From: an uncultured Parabacteroides sp.
GTDB taxonomy: Bacteria > Bacteroidota > Bacteroidia > Bacteroidales > Tannerellaceae
Direction of reading: 5' to 3'
NCBI GenBank assembly: GCA_900541965.1
Contig: UQLN01000058.1
Location: 1 to 29,778 of the forward strand
DNA: 29,778 nucleotides
Numbering within the stretch: the stretch's first letter is position 1; each line of letters starts with the position of its first letter. The notes below the pieces were generated by a model. That model was not told where the DNA came from and searched no databases. It saw only the letters and a list, made by a program, of their open reading frames with translations. Shown here in pieces: positions 9,286 to 16,155 of this stretch. The position numbers and the translations under genes were made by a program.

Positions 9286-9295
9286 TAAAATATAA
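9286..9295 (-). promoter_or_regulatory. TTATATTTTA element before the tape measure gene
   Basis: On the minus strand this reads TTATATTTTA and ends 12 nt before the tape measure ATG. It contains TATATTTT, which fits the Bacteroidales -7 pattern TAnnTTT. It is one of five exact copies in the window, all in the same orientation and at similar distances from start codons. A promoter role is inferred; the leader would be only a few bases long. Confidence 0.5.
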
Positions 9296-9347
9296 GTATG
9301 TAAAAATAATTCTCACACAAAAACTTCCACATTTGGGAATTATATTA

Positions 9348-9356
9348 TATCTTTGC
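9348..9356 (+). promoter_or_regulatory. -7 promoter element of higBA
   Basis: TATCTTTGC matches the Bacteroidales -7 consensus TAnnTTTG exactly. It lies 26 nt before the ATG chosen for HigB. No good -33 TTTG is found at the usual 19-21 bp spacing. The match argues against the TTG at 9353 as a start codon, because that TTG lies inside the element. Confidence 0.6.
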
Positions 9357-9382
9357 ATCAAAGAGAAACAAACAACAGAAAT

Positions 9383-9676
9383 ATGAAAATCATTGATTCA
9401 GAAAAGCTAGAAAAGTTCATCCGCAAGCACGCTGATGCTGAAAAATCTATTCAAAAATGGGTAGAAGTTTGCGAGGCTGCTGATTGGAAGAACCACTCTG
9501 ACTTGAAAAATGATTTTCTTTCCGCCGATTATGTAGGAAACAGCCGATATGTATTTAACATCAAAGGTAATAATTATCGGATTGTAGCTGTTGTTACGTT
9601 TTTCGCTGGCCGCATGGTTATCCGCTTTATCGGTACCCATCCGGAATATGACAAAATTGATGTAAAAACTATTTAA
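9383..9676 (+). CDS. higB: HigB-family toxin (mRNA interferase)
   Basis: A 97-residue protein on the opposite strand to the tail genes. The pattern KWVEVCEAADWKNHSDLKND, then NSRYVFNIKGNNYRIVAVVTF and a final RFIGTHPEYDKID, is characteristic of the HigB branch of the RelE-like toxins, which cleave mRNA on the ribosome. I chose ATG at 9383 because the upstream in-frame TTG falls within the promoter. The antitoxin gene follows after 12 nt. The toxin-first order is typical of hig systems. It probably stabilises the prophage or acts against competing phages; that is inference. Lying inside the tail operon, it is transcribed against the late genes. Confidence 0.92.
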   Translation: MKIIDSEKLEKFIRKHADAEKSIQKWVEVCEAADWKNHSDLKNDFLSADYVGNSRYVFNIKGNNYRIVAVVTFFAGRMVIRFIGTHPEYDKIDVKTI

Positions 9677-9688
9677 TAAGGAGGGCGT

Positions 9689-10072
9689 ATGATTATTAAA
9701 AACGATGCTCAGTATAGAGAACATAAAGAAGCTATGGAGGTGATTATCGCAAAAGGTACAGAACTTGGCGATATGGAACTTTTGCCACAGTCTGATAAAG
9801 ATGAATTTATCCGTCTTACCGATGCGATCCATGAATGGGAAGCCGCTTATCATCCACTGCCCGGTAAAGTCTCCTCACTGATAACAGACGAGATAAAAAA
9901 GCAGATGGCAGATAAGAAGATCAAACAAAAAGAAGCTGCAAAAATGCTCGGTATATCAGAGTCCAGGGTTAGCGAATTGTTGAACGGTAAACGTGCGCTT
10001 AACCTGAACATCGCAAAACGCTTACGTGATTGTTTCGGAATTCCTGCTGATTTCATCCTAGACAATATTTAA
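9689..10072 (+). CDS. higA: HigA-family antitoxin, XRE-type DNA-binding protein
   Basis: A 127-residue partner of HigB. The C-terminal part, about residues 70-120, is a helix-turn-helix of the XRE type: KKIKQKEAAKMLGISESRVSELLNG, then ALNLNIAKRLRDCFGIPADFIL. The N-terminal helices include HEWEAAYHPLP, typical of long HigA proteins, and would bind and neutralise the toxin. The start has a strong Shine-Dalgarno sequence AAGGAGGG at 9678-9685, unusual for a Bacteroidales gene and sufficient to give high antitoxin translation. Such antitoxins repress their own promoter. A clear terminator follows at 10079. Confidence 0.92.
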   Translation: MIIKNDAQYREHKEAMEVIIAKGTELGDMELLPQSDKDEFIRLTDAIHEWEAAYHPLPGKVSSLITDEIKKQMADKKIKQKEAAKMLGISESRVSELLNGKRALNLNIAKRLRDCFGIPADFILDNI

Positions 10073-10078
10073 TACAGA

Positions 10079-10115
10079 AGCCCTGCTAACTTCACAGTCT
10101 GCAGGGCTCCTTATT
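10079..10115 (+). terminator. Intrinsic terminator after higA
   Basis: AGCCCTGC (10079-10086) pairs perfectly with GCAGGGCT (10101-10108) across a 14-nt loop, followed by a T-rich stretch CCTTATTT. It begins 7 bases after the higA stop codon. It isolates the toxin-antitoxin unit from the opposing chaperone genes. Confidence 0.85.
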
Positions 10116-10176
10116 TACCAAACAAATCAAAATTCATAACTATGACAAATCATTTCTACTACACTGATAATATATA

Positions 10177-10443
10177 TCATAAACTTCTCCTTTTTTGAAC
10201 ACGCTTTTTTTGACCTGTATCAAAGTCTATCATTTCTACCCATTCACCATCTTCTTCTTTTTTTTCAGAGGTATCATTTGTATGGAAATCTTTTGCTCGT
10301 CTATTGATTAAATAACCATGTTCCTGGAGCATACCCAATAAAAGAATAAAGCTGCTATCTAATGTCTGAGAATGAGTGTAACCAAAGGATTCATTACAAA
10401 TAACTAAGAACATGAAACTGCTTTGTGGTCCGTTTTCTTCCAT
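10177..10443 (-). CDS. Second tail assembly chaperone candidate (small overlapping protein)
   Basis: An 88-residue protein whose start lies within the last 40 bases of the preceding gene in the -1 frame. It begins MEENGPQSSFMFLVICNESFG and ends in a very charged tail (TGQKKRVQKRRS). Two overlapping genes in this place, between tail tube and tape measure, are the classical layout of G and GT-type tail assembly chaperones. I see no canonical slippery heptamer in the overlap, so separate initiation by translational coupling seems more likely than a frameshift fusion. The sequence alone does not show the function. Confidence 0.6.
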   Translation of the reverse strand: MEENGPQSSFMFLVICNESFGYTHSQTLDSSFILLLGMLQEHGYLINRRAKDFHTNDTSEKKEEDGEWVEMIDFDTGQKKRVQKRRSL

Positions 10444-10943
10444 GTCTCGCTGTTTCTTTGAAGGGCTATTATCTCCTCTTCGCTTAGCGGGCTCACAGCT
10501 TCCAGCGCTATGATAGTACGAGAAAAAGGGTTACATCCTATCCGATATAAAACAGCATTAAGAAGAATATAGATATCCTCCCAAGTACAATTATCTTTCA
10601 GAACCTCACGAAACCATAATGGCATATCACCTTTTCTGTTATGAATACCGAGGCAGATAATCTCGAAAATAATCTCATCATACTTAGCGATCAACTCCGC
10701 CACTTGACTTGAGAATTCCTTATCTTTGTTTGCGGCAAGAATTGCCATATCTTCCTTATCAATACAAAGTAAAAGTGGCTTTATTCTGAACCACGTCCGT
10801 ACAGTAATTGGAGTTATAACAATACTATCCCCTATCGTTTTTCCTTTCGGTAGTGATTCAAGCCTAGTGAATTCGAACGGGATTGTTACCGATTGACCGG
10901 AGACAGATTCACTTTCCAATTGGAGTACTCGCTTTACACTCAT
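10404..10943 (-). CDS. Tail assembly chaperone candidate (gpG-like)
   Basis: A 179-residue, mostly helical soluble protein directly downstream of the tail tube gene. Its size, its helical C-terminal part (WEDIYILLNAVLYRIG, SPLSEEEIIALQRN) and its position before a small overlapping frame fit the tail assembly chaperones that coat the tape measure during tail assembly. The gene begins a new transcription unit: a minus-strand terminator at 10960-10987 and the element TTATATTTTA lie just before its start. The family assignment is positional. Confidence 0.65.
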   Translation of the reverse strand: MSVKRVLQLESESVSGQSVTIPFEFTRLESLPKGKTIGDSIVITPITVRTWFRIKPLLLCIDKEDMAILAANKDKEFSSQVAELIAKYDEIIFEIICLGIHNRKGDMPLWFREVLKDNCTWEDIYILLNAVLYRIGCNPFSRTIIALEAVSPLSEEEIIALQRNSETWKKTDHKAVSCS

Positions 10944-10952
10944 GTTTTCCTT

Positions 10953-10962
10953 TAAAATATAA
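10953..10962 (-). promoter_or_regulatory. TTATATTTTA element before the tail chaperone gene
   Basis: An exact copy of the shared element, ending 9 nt before the ATG. It directly follows a terminator hairpin, and the terminator's T-rich tail overlaps the element. That order suggests the old transcript ends here and a new one begins. Confidence 0.5.
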
Positions 10963-10987
10963 AAGCCCCAGATAGTTCCGAGGCTTT
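10960..10987 (-). terminator. Intrinsic terminator after the tail tube gene
   Basis: On the minus strand AAAGCCTCGG (10987-10978) pairs with CTGGGGCTTT (10971-10962) across a six-base loop, giving ten pairs of which two are G-U. A run TTTTATATTTT follows. The wobble pairs make the hairpin specific to the minus-strand transcript. It lies 26 nt after the tail tube stop codon. Confidence 0.75.
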
Positions 10988-11012
10988 CTCAATAACCTAA
11001 ACCAAACATCTA

Positions 11013-11804
11013 TTAAGCGACCACGGCTGTAGTTTCCGTACTTGTCACCTCACCATTGAAATAATCCGTTCCTGTGAATTTAACGAAGATGGCATATCCT
11101 ACATCATCAACAGTAGGGGTATAACCTGCAAAATCAACATTCGGGATCAGTTTCGCTTCTTCTTCCTCCTTCTTTCGAAACCATTGGTATGTACCCGTTG
11201 CTCCTTCAGGGGTCACGTTTGCTGTCAATCGTACTCCAACTTTAGGGTCGCCAGTAATGGTAACCTTAGTCACAGCTGTTTTATCAACCTCCTTTACATG
11301 ACGGGTAAATGCCGTTTTCGGATTTCCACTGGAATCAAATACAGCTTGCTTTGTAACCTTGACTAATAGCAAATCTGTATCCTCCTCCGAAGGAGCTTGG
11401 CTCAAACGGGCAGCCACACTACCATTCACAATCACATACTCGGTATACTTACCCTGATATGGCAATGTACACAATTTCAATGACCGGTTTATTGTCGGAA
11501 TCGAAACCGGTTCATTCCATTTCCCGTCATCATCAATAGTTCCTCCACAGAAGTACTGCATCTCTTCCGATGTCGGAGATGGAATTGCAAACTCTATACT
11601 ATCAGCATCCCCCTTCTTATTCAAGATGGCCCAAGGCGAATCCATTCCCATTGCCTTGAATTCCTTTATTGTAGCCTCATTGAAATTGAAAACAACTGAG
11701 CTGGTATGAATGATTGGGAATCTTTTATAAAAGGTTGCTGGAACTCCATCACCAGAAATACCTAACCCTACATAGGCGATATCCACCGCTAAACTTCTTT
11801 CCAT
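11013..11804 (-). CDS. Major tail tube protein with C-terminal Ig-like domain
   Basis: A 263-residue protein. Residues 1-170 form the tube domain, with the start MERSLAVDIAYVGLGISGDG typical of Bacteroidales phage tail proteins. Residues about 175-263 form a bacterial Ig-like domain (VTITGDPKVGVRLTANVTPE, TYQWFRKKEEEE, FTGTDYFNGEVTS). Surface Ig domains on tube subunits are common in siphophages and are thought to bind host surface or mucus glycans. A terminator follows the gene. The sequence across its start codon, 17 bases in all, is identical to that of the major capsid gene. Confidence 0.88.
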   Translation of the reverse strand: MERSLAVDIAYVGLGISGDGVPATFYKRFPIIHTSSVVFNFNEATIKEFKAMGMDSPWAILNKKGDADSIEFAIPSPTSEEMQYFCGGTIDDDGKWNEPVSIPTINRSLKLCTLPYQGKYTEYVIVNGSVAARLSQAPSEEDTDLLLVKVTKQAVFDSSGNPKTAFTRHVKEVDKTAVTKVTITGDPKVGVRLTANVTPEGATGTYQWFRKKEEEEAKLIPNVDFAGYTPTVDDVGYAIFVKFTGTDYFNGEVTSTETTAVVA

Positions 11805-11808
11805 ATTC

Positions 11809-12195
11809 TTAATCTTTTTCTGTAATTACTTCAAATCTTATATTCGTACAATCGAAGCCTTCTTTTGCTTCGCCAAGAGGTTCGGACCATACAATCCGAG
11901 ATTTCCAATACATGCCGAAGGGTGGTTTGATCTTCCGTAACGCAGACTTTATGCTCCGTACAGTTCCTTTCATTAACTGACGGTCAGGCATACCGTTCGC
12001 CTGCTTTTTCACAAACACGTTTATATTGACCGGTCCCTTATTGACAACATCCTTTTCACTCAATGCAAGCATCCGTACCGTAATATGGTTTCTTGTTTCC
12101 CCATCACTGGAACAATCTTTGTACAAAACAAAGCAGGTACCGGCCGATTCTACCACGTCATAGACAATATCAACTATATCAAACTGATCTGCCAT
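11809..12195 (-). CDS. Tail terminator / completion-like protein
   Basis: A 128-residue protein immediately upstream of the tail tube gene (4-nt gap) and downstream of the HK97-gp10-like protein. Mixed alpha/beta sequence: MADQFDIVDIVYDVVESAG, TVRMLALSEKDVVNKGPVNINV, and a C-terminal strand CTNIRFEVITEKD. Siphophages usually place the tail terminator exactly here. Size and secondary structure pattern agree, but no invariant motif can be named. Confidence 0.6.
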   Translation of the reverse strand: MADQFDIVDIVYDVVESAGTCFVLYKDCSSDGETRNHITVRMLALSEKDVVNKGPVNINVFVKKQANGMPDRQLMKGTVRSIKSALRKIKPPFGMYWKSRIVWSEPLGEAKEGFDCTNIRFEVITEKD

Positions 12196-12196
12196 A

Positions 12197-12676
12197 TCAA
12201 TATCCTTTCTCCGCTAGTTTATCAAACAAAACTTTACTCCGTTTTTTTATCCATTCTTCAGTATGCTCCGTCGCAACAGAGATAACATCCAGGTTGTCGA
12301 TTGCTTCTACATAAACAGCGTATGGCATAGCGGCTACACCTATCAATACCCAACCTTTCTTATAAAGAGGTATCAGTTCGGAAACCAGCCGTTTCGCTTC
12401 ACGCATACCTGTCTGCTTATCTGTTCCCGATGTGGATTGTTCGTAATTTTCGGTCAATATATCGCCATCCTTGACGATCACATAACCGATAGAGCTACGA
12501 AGATTGCCGGTACGGTCTTCATAGTTGCCTTTCTTACGAGCAATCTTTACAAATTCCTCTCCGGCGCGTTGCAAAAGTCGGTATATCCGCTCTTCCGCCC
12601 GATCCACATAATAATCGAACCAACGTTCTACTTCTCTATCGCTCCACATCGGAGTCAAACCACCTTTCCTTGCCAT
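12197..12676 (-). CDS. HK97-gp10-like neck / head-tail joining protein
   Basis: With the ATG at 12676 the protein has 159 residues and begins MARKGGLTPMWSDREVERWF. An ATG 42 nt upstream would overlap the previous gene, so I prefer the internal start, which leaves only 2 nt after the previous stop. Helical N-terminus, then YEDRTGNLRSSIGYVIVKDG and a later MPYAVYVEAIDNLDVIS. The Y.DRTGNLRSSIGY motif and the later AxYxxYVE motif are hallmarks of the HK97 gp10-like family, which joins head and tail. Confidence 0.8.
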   Translation of the reverse strand: MARKGGLTPMWSDREVERWFDYYVDRAEERIYRLLQRAGEEFVKIARKKGNYEDRTGNLRSSIGYVIVKDGDILTENYEQSTSGTDKQTGMREAKRLVSELIPLYKKGWVLIGVAAMPYAVYVEAIDNLDVISVATEHTEEWIKKRSKVLFDKLAEKGY

Positions 12677-12678
12677 CG

Positions 12679-12978
12679 CTATACATAAATTACAGAGTGA
12701 GTCTGAAACGGCTCCCAACAGATGATATCCACATCGAGAGCGATACTATCAATCCGGATCCGTTTTGCATTTTCTACGGGACATACCTTTGTCGAAAACT
12801 CTCCATGCACGATAAACTCTCTCCCATCGACATTCCGCTTCAATTGCTGTCCGCTATTGGATGGAAAGTATTGCCCTGTGACCTCTATTTCCGTCGCTTC
12901 TCCGGCAACCCATTCTCCTTTTACCAATTGTCCGGATTGGATTGTTACGACCGCTTTATGTGAATATCGTTTTACCAT
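12679..12978 (-). CDS. Head closure / head-tail adaptor-like protein
   Basis: A 99-residue beta-rich protein: VKRYSHKAVVTIQSGQLVKG, then a hydrophilic strand pattern to the end. Position (between the gp6-like adaptor and the gp10-like protein) and size match the head closure protein of siphophages, which seals the connector after packaging. The C-terminal residues overlap nothing if the next gene starts at 12676. It overlaps the upstream gene by 7 nt. The assignment is by position and general form. Confidence 0.6.
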   Translation of the reverse strand: MVKRYSHKAVVTIQSGQLVKGEWVAGEATEIEVTGQYFPSNSGQQLKRNVDGREFIVHGEFSTKVCPVENAKRIRIDSIALDVDIICWEPFQTHSVIYV

Positions 12979-13310
12979 CTGTTACGCGCCCTTCCTTTTG
13001 GAACCTCAATCTTATTACCGATCAGTTCTGCTTTTTCCGGTTCTCCTCCTTCCCGGTATAACCTTTTTGCCGTAGCATCATACCAAGAGCGAGGATATGT
13101 TATGGAGAGCTTATTTTCCGTGAAGTCTGGCAGACCACCAACCATGGAATAAAGGTCGGCAGCCACCAGCTTTTGTTTTTGGATATCGATCGTCTTACTA
13201 TCTTCTGTACCTTCAAAGCCACGTCCCGGTAAAACGACGTTATCCAAAAACTCTTCACAGTCGGCAAGACCGGGATAAGCAAGTATTGTATCTCGAATCG
13301 TCTTAGCCAT
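12972..13310 (-). CDS. Head-tail connector adaptor-like protein
   Basis: A 112-residue protein immediately downstream of the major capsid gene (5-nt gap). The N-terminal part MAKTIRDTILAYPGLADCEEF is helical and is followed by a short conserved-looking stretch QKLVAADLYSMVGGLPDFTENKL, ending in a basic tail (GRARNRW). Proteins of this sort in Bacteroidales phages follow the capsid and probably occupy the gp6/gp15 adaptor place under the portal. I see no diagnostic residue, so the role is inferred from gene order. Confidence 0.6.
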   Translation of the reverse strand: MAKTIRDTILAYPGLADCEEFLDNVVLPGRGFEGTEDSKTIDIQKQKLVAADLYSMVGGLPDFTENKLSITYPRSWYDATAKRLYREGGEPEKAELIGNKIEVPKGRARNRW

Positions 13311-13315
13311 GATTG

Positions 13316-14500
13316 TTACTCTCCGTTTTCAGTATCCTGAATCGTCTGATCTTCCGGTTCAACGGTTTCACCTAAGAATGTCGCCGGGATATCATCCGTA
13401 CCCTCAGTATCCTCGGAGGCATTCCAATCCTTACCATCCACTTTCATGATAAACATGGCATCCGGATCATTTACGACAGGAATAGCATTTGCTTCCGCTT
13501 TGGTCCATTCCTTGAACGGTTCCAGTTCAGACCATTTGGTTACCAATACCCAATCCTGTTTTACCATGAGGGCTATCTTCTGCAAGGTAGCGGAAGACTC
13601 GGCAGCAATAGGCCCATGCTGGATATCGCCAACCTTCAAATCTTCCAGGAAACATACTCGTTTACGCTCCCATGGATTGATCGTCTTGCGGTGATGCGCT
13701 CTATCCTCAATACGGACAGCCGGATTCACGGTGACAATCTTCACCGGGATTTCCTGCTCAGCCAGGTATTCGTTGATAAGATTCTTCGTCACCAATATTT
13801 TTGAAGACGAATTAACCCATGCTTTCAATGTGTCGAATGTTGATTTCTGCTTCTTCAGCAAAGAGAAATCCGCTACATGCATCACGACATACCGAATTGT
13901 TACACCTTCAGCAGAAGCAGCGACAACAGTATCTTCTATATCCTGCAGGCCATTGGCGGTTGTTGCATTACTCCAGTCTACAGAAGATTTACGCTGGTTC
14001 TTCTTCGGCATACCACAACCAACAAATTCAGCAGTAACTACACCACCATTATTCTTGGCAGACAAATGGAAGCCAGCTCGGCTCATAAGCTGCATACACC
14101 ACCATTCAAAGCGAGCACGAACGGAATTATATACAAAATCCTGGTCCTTGAAAGCCAGATTCAATAACGCCAACTGGTCCGCATCACCCTGCGCATCACG
14201 TTCCAACTGTTTGTACTCGTTGTAGTCACTTTCGTTCATACCACGCTTAACAGCCGTCTTTGGGATATCACCGGACAGCTTACTGATTACCTCGCGTGTC
14301 TTCTGCGGAGCGGAAGCATCAAAAGAGATCACATCGGCCATTACCGGAGCACCCTTCTCACCAGTCAGCGTCTCCCACTTCAACGAAGTCTTTCTTTTCA
14401 CTCCGAAGAAATTCGGGAAGACAACCGGTTTCACATGACGGGTATTCAATCGAGCCGCCATGTTCTTTTTATTTACCTGTTTAATTAAACTTCTTTCCAT
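13316..14500 (-). CDS. Major capsid protein (gpE-type)
   Basis: A 394-residue protein. Landmarks: NFFGVKRKTSLKWETLTGEKG and APVMADVISFDASAPQKTRE near the N-terminus, then SGDIPKTAVKRGMNESD and a helical region, and a C-terminal domain with VKIVTVNPAVRIED. The VMADVISFDASAP plus GDIPK pattern is typical of the capsid proteins of Bacteroidales siphophages related to lambda gpE. The likely fold is HK97-type. The last 30 residues are very acidic. The first ATG is used here; another at residue 14 (14461) is possible. The start region is shared with the tail tube gene. I see no separate prohead protease gene. Confidence 0.88.
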   Translation of the reverse strand: MERSLIKQVNKKNMAARLNTRHVKPVVFPNFFGVKRKTSLKWETLTGEKGAPVMADVISFDASAPQKTREVISKLSGDIPKTAVKRGMNESDYNEYKQLERDAQGDADQLALLNLAFKDQDFVYNSVRARFEWWCMQLMSRAGFHLSAKNNGGVVTAEFVGCGMPKKNQRKSSVDWSNATTANGLQDIEDTVVAASAEGVTIRYVVMHVADFSLLKKQKSTFDTLKAWVNSSSKILVTKNLINEYLAEQEIPVKIVTVNPAVRIEDRAHHRKTINPWERKRVCFLEDLKVGDIQHGPIAAESSATLQKIALMVKQDWVLVTKWSELEPFKEWTKAEANAIPVVNDPDAMFIMKVDGKDWNASEDTEGTDDIPATFLGETVEPEDQTIQDTENGE

Positions 14501-14518
14501 ATATCTGATTTTAATGGA

Positions 14519-15127
14519 TTACACAAAACGGATAAACGACAATAACGCCTTCAGGTCCTTATCTACCGGGAACGGCATACAGGATTCGTTTACCGTACCT
14601 CTTACCAATAATCCGGACTGCTGGTTGGCTACAGTCAAGTCGACTTTATTCATCGTGACAACCAATTCGCCATCATAAGGCAACTTGGCTGCTTTTGCAG
14701 CTTGCTTGTCTTTAGCCTGAACCAATACCAGGCCTTTTGCAGCAGCCCCGACCGTCGCTTCCAGCGTGATCGTATCGAATTCCGCACTGCTCTTATCGAT
14801 AGCAGAAATCTTATCAGACGCTCCAGATAACGCACCACCAATCGTCACGAAGTCACCGACGCCGAAGAGATGGTTCTTAGCCACTTTATACGCTGTCGCA
14901 TCGGCAGCAGCAGCTTCCGAAACCGTAGCCGTCTTCAATACATGATACAGTCCTGTTTCCGGGTCTTTTACTACAATCACAATCGGCGGAAGCTCATCCA
15001 ACGCCTTACCATTGAACAAAGCGTTCCGCAAATCTCTACGGTCGATAGTACCTCCACCGATCACATCCTCAATAATTTTTTCAATTCCGGGAGGATACTG
15101 GAATTCTCTTTCTCTTCTTCTGTACAT
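14519..15127 (-). CDS. Head fibre / decoration protein
   Basis: A 202-residue protein between scaffold and major capsid. Its body is Ala/Val/Thr-rich and beta-strand-like (HVLKTATVSEAAAADATAYK, NHLFGVGDFVTIGG). The C-terminus NESCMPFPVDKDLKALLSFI is the usual ending of the head fibre-like proteins next to the capsid gene in Bacteroidales phages. It probably decorates the capsid surface. A strongly basic start (MYRRREREFQYPPG) could mediate assembly. It ends 18 nt before the capsid start. Confidence 0.72.
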   Translation of the reverse strand: MYRRREREFQYPPGIEKIIEDVIGGGTIDRRDLRNALFNGKALDELPPIVIVVKDPETGLYHVLKTATVSEAAAADATAYKVAKNHLFGVGDFVTIGGALSGASDKISAIDKSSAEFDTITLEATVGAAAKGLVLVQAKDKQAAKAAKLPYDGELVVTMNKVDLTVANQQSGLLVRGTVNESCMPFPVDKDLKALLSFIRFV

Positions 15128-15147
15128 AACATTATACTTTACTTGAA

Positions 15148-15834
15148 TTATTCAATACCCAGGTTTACCACACCGGGATTATTCGCATTTTTATCCGTAT
15201 CTTGGTCCATCAGCTTCGCCCAATCAGCTTCGGAACGCTCCGGAAGATTTACAGAACCGGGAGCATAATCACCACGAGCCACAGCATCATCGATTGCCTT
15301 TTGTTGGATTCCGGTATATTCTTCAACCAAAGCCTTGATCTGGTCCTCAATAGAAGTTTCCAATTCCAAGTTCACACGCCCTAACCAGCTATCCGGAAGA
15401 TTGGCATCTTTCAACTGCTTACGGGCTGTTTCTTTTTTAGCTTCGTTTGCCGAATTGGTAATGGAATCGCCCACCTTCTTAGCCATATCATCAACGCTCT
15501 TCTTCATGCTTTCCAGATAAGCTCTTACTTCCGGGCTAAGGTCTTTCAACAACTCTTCCTCCGGTTTCTTATCCTTGTCAGGATCTTCTACTGGTTTACC
15601 CTCTTTCAATCCATACTTCGCTTCGTATGCAGCGACAGCGGCGGTCTCAGCCGTATTCTTCGCTTCATTCTCCGCCTCCTGAATCGCTGGAAGGATATTT
15701 TCTTTGAACAGGTCCACAAAAGCCTCCATTCCTTCAGCTTTTTCAATCTTGAACGTCTTTTGAATACGTTCCGCATACTTCTCCGGCACGCCTTTTGTCT
15801 TACAGGCCGCCTTGATTAAATCTAAAATTGTCAT
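15148..15834 (-). CDS. Capsid scaffold protein
   Basis: A 228-residue protein, very rich in Lys, Glu and Ala, predicted to be almost all helix with long coiled-coil stretches (AENEAKNTAETAAVAAYEAK, MKKSVDDMAKKVGDSITNSA). Its place directly before the capsid genes, its composition and its size fit the gp20-type scaffolds that guide capsid assembly and are then removed. A terminator and the TTATATTTTA element lie upstream, so it probably starts a separate transcript with the capsid genes. The C-terminal 40 residues are acidic and disordered-looking. Confidence 0.75.
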   Translation of the reverse strand: MTILDLIKAACKTKGVPEKYAERIQKTFKIEKAEGMEAFVDLFKENILPAIQEAENEAKNTAETAAVAAYEAKYGLKEGKPVEDPDKDKKPEEELLKDLSPEVRAYLESMKKSVDDMAKKVGDSITNSANEAKKETARKQLKDANLPDSWLGRVNLELETSIEDQIKALVEEYTGIQQKAIDDAVARGDYAPGSVNLPERSEADWAKLMDQDTDKNANNPGVVNLGIE

Positions 15835-15848
15835 AAGCGTTTTCTGTT

Positions 15849-15858
15849 TAAAATATAA
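15849..15858 (-). promoter_or_regulatory. TTATATTTTA element before the scaffold gene
   Basis: An exact copy of the element, ending 14 nt before the scaffold ATG and lying 25 nt after a strong terminator. This arrangement is what one expects for a promoter that restarts transcription for scaffold and capsid. Confidence 0.55.
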
Positions 15859-15883
15859 GAAAGAGCAAGAAAATTCCAGGCAT

Positions 15884-15916
15884 AAAAAAAGCCCACCGGA
15901 ATTGACCGACAGGCTT
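15884..15916 (-). terminator. Intrinsic terminator before the scaffold gene
   Basis: On the minus strand AAGCCTGTCGG (15916-15906) pairs with CCGGTGGGCTT (15899-15889) around a TCAATT loop: eleven pairs, three of them G-U. Seven T residues follow. It lies between the small acidic gene and the scaffold gene and would end, or attenuate, the portal/MuF transcript. Confidence 0.85.
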
Positions 15917-15942
15917 GATATAAAAATTCAATTATGGGGGAT

Positions 15943-16125
15943 TTACAAAGTAGGCTTTTTCCTTTTACCATATAATGGTGCTATAGAAAATAACACACCA
16001 TCCAAGACAATCTGACCTTCTTCCTTTGCCTTGATTTCCGATTTCAACTCTTCTAGCTCCTCTTTAGTCAAGTCATCAAGACTTAACCCATATGCATCCA
16101 GTTCCTTTTTTATTTTCTCGTCCAT
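15943..16125 (-). CDS. Small acidic/basic hypothetical protein
   Basis: With ATG at 16125 the product has 60 residues: MDEKIKKELDAYGLSLDDLT, then a helical Glu/Lys segment and the basic end YGKRKKP. I prefer this start because AAAAAAG precedes it; an ATG at 16149 would add eight residues. It follows MuF and ends before the terminator. There is no membrane segment or motif. Small proteins of this kind often sit between MuF and scaffold genes in Bacteroidales phages; the function is unknown. Confidence 0.6.
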   Translation of the reverse strand: MDEKIKKELDAYGLSLDDLTKEELEELKSEIKAKEEGQIVLDGVLFSIAPLYGKRKKPTL

Positions 16126-16155
16126 AGTCTTTTTTATATGATGTAACAAATATAA

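Noticed and set aside
9353..9382. TTG start adding ten residues to HigB
   Set aside because: The TTG lies within the -7 promoter element and the family start fits MKIIDSEKLEKF at 9383.
9407..10065. Minus-strand frames of 148 and 71 residues opposite higBA
   Set aside because: They run against clear HigB and HigA coding sequence and have no family features.
10404..10443. Programmed -1 frameshift joining the two tail chaperone frames
   Set aside because: The second frame is -1 to the first, but no X XXY YYZ slippery heptamer is present in the overlap, and the second frame has its own ATG; coupled initiation is simpler.
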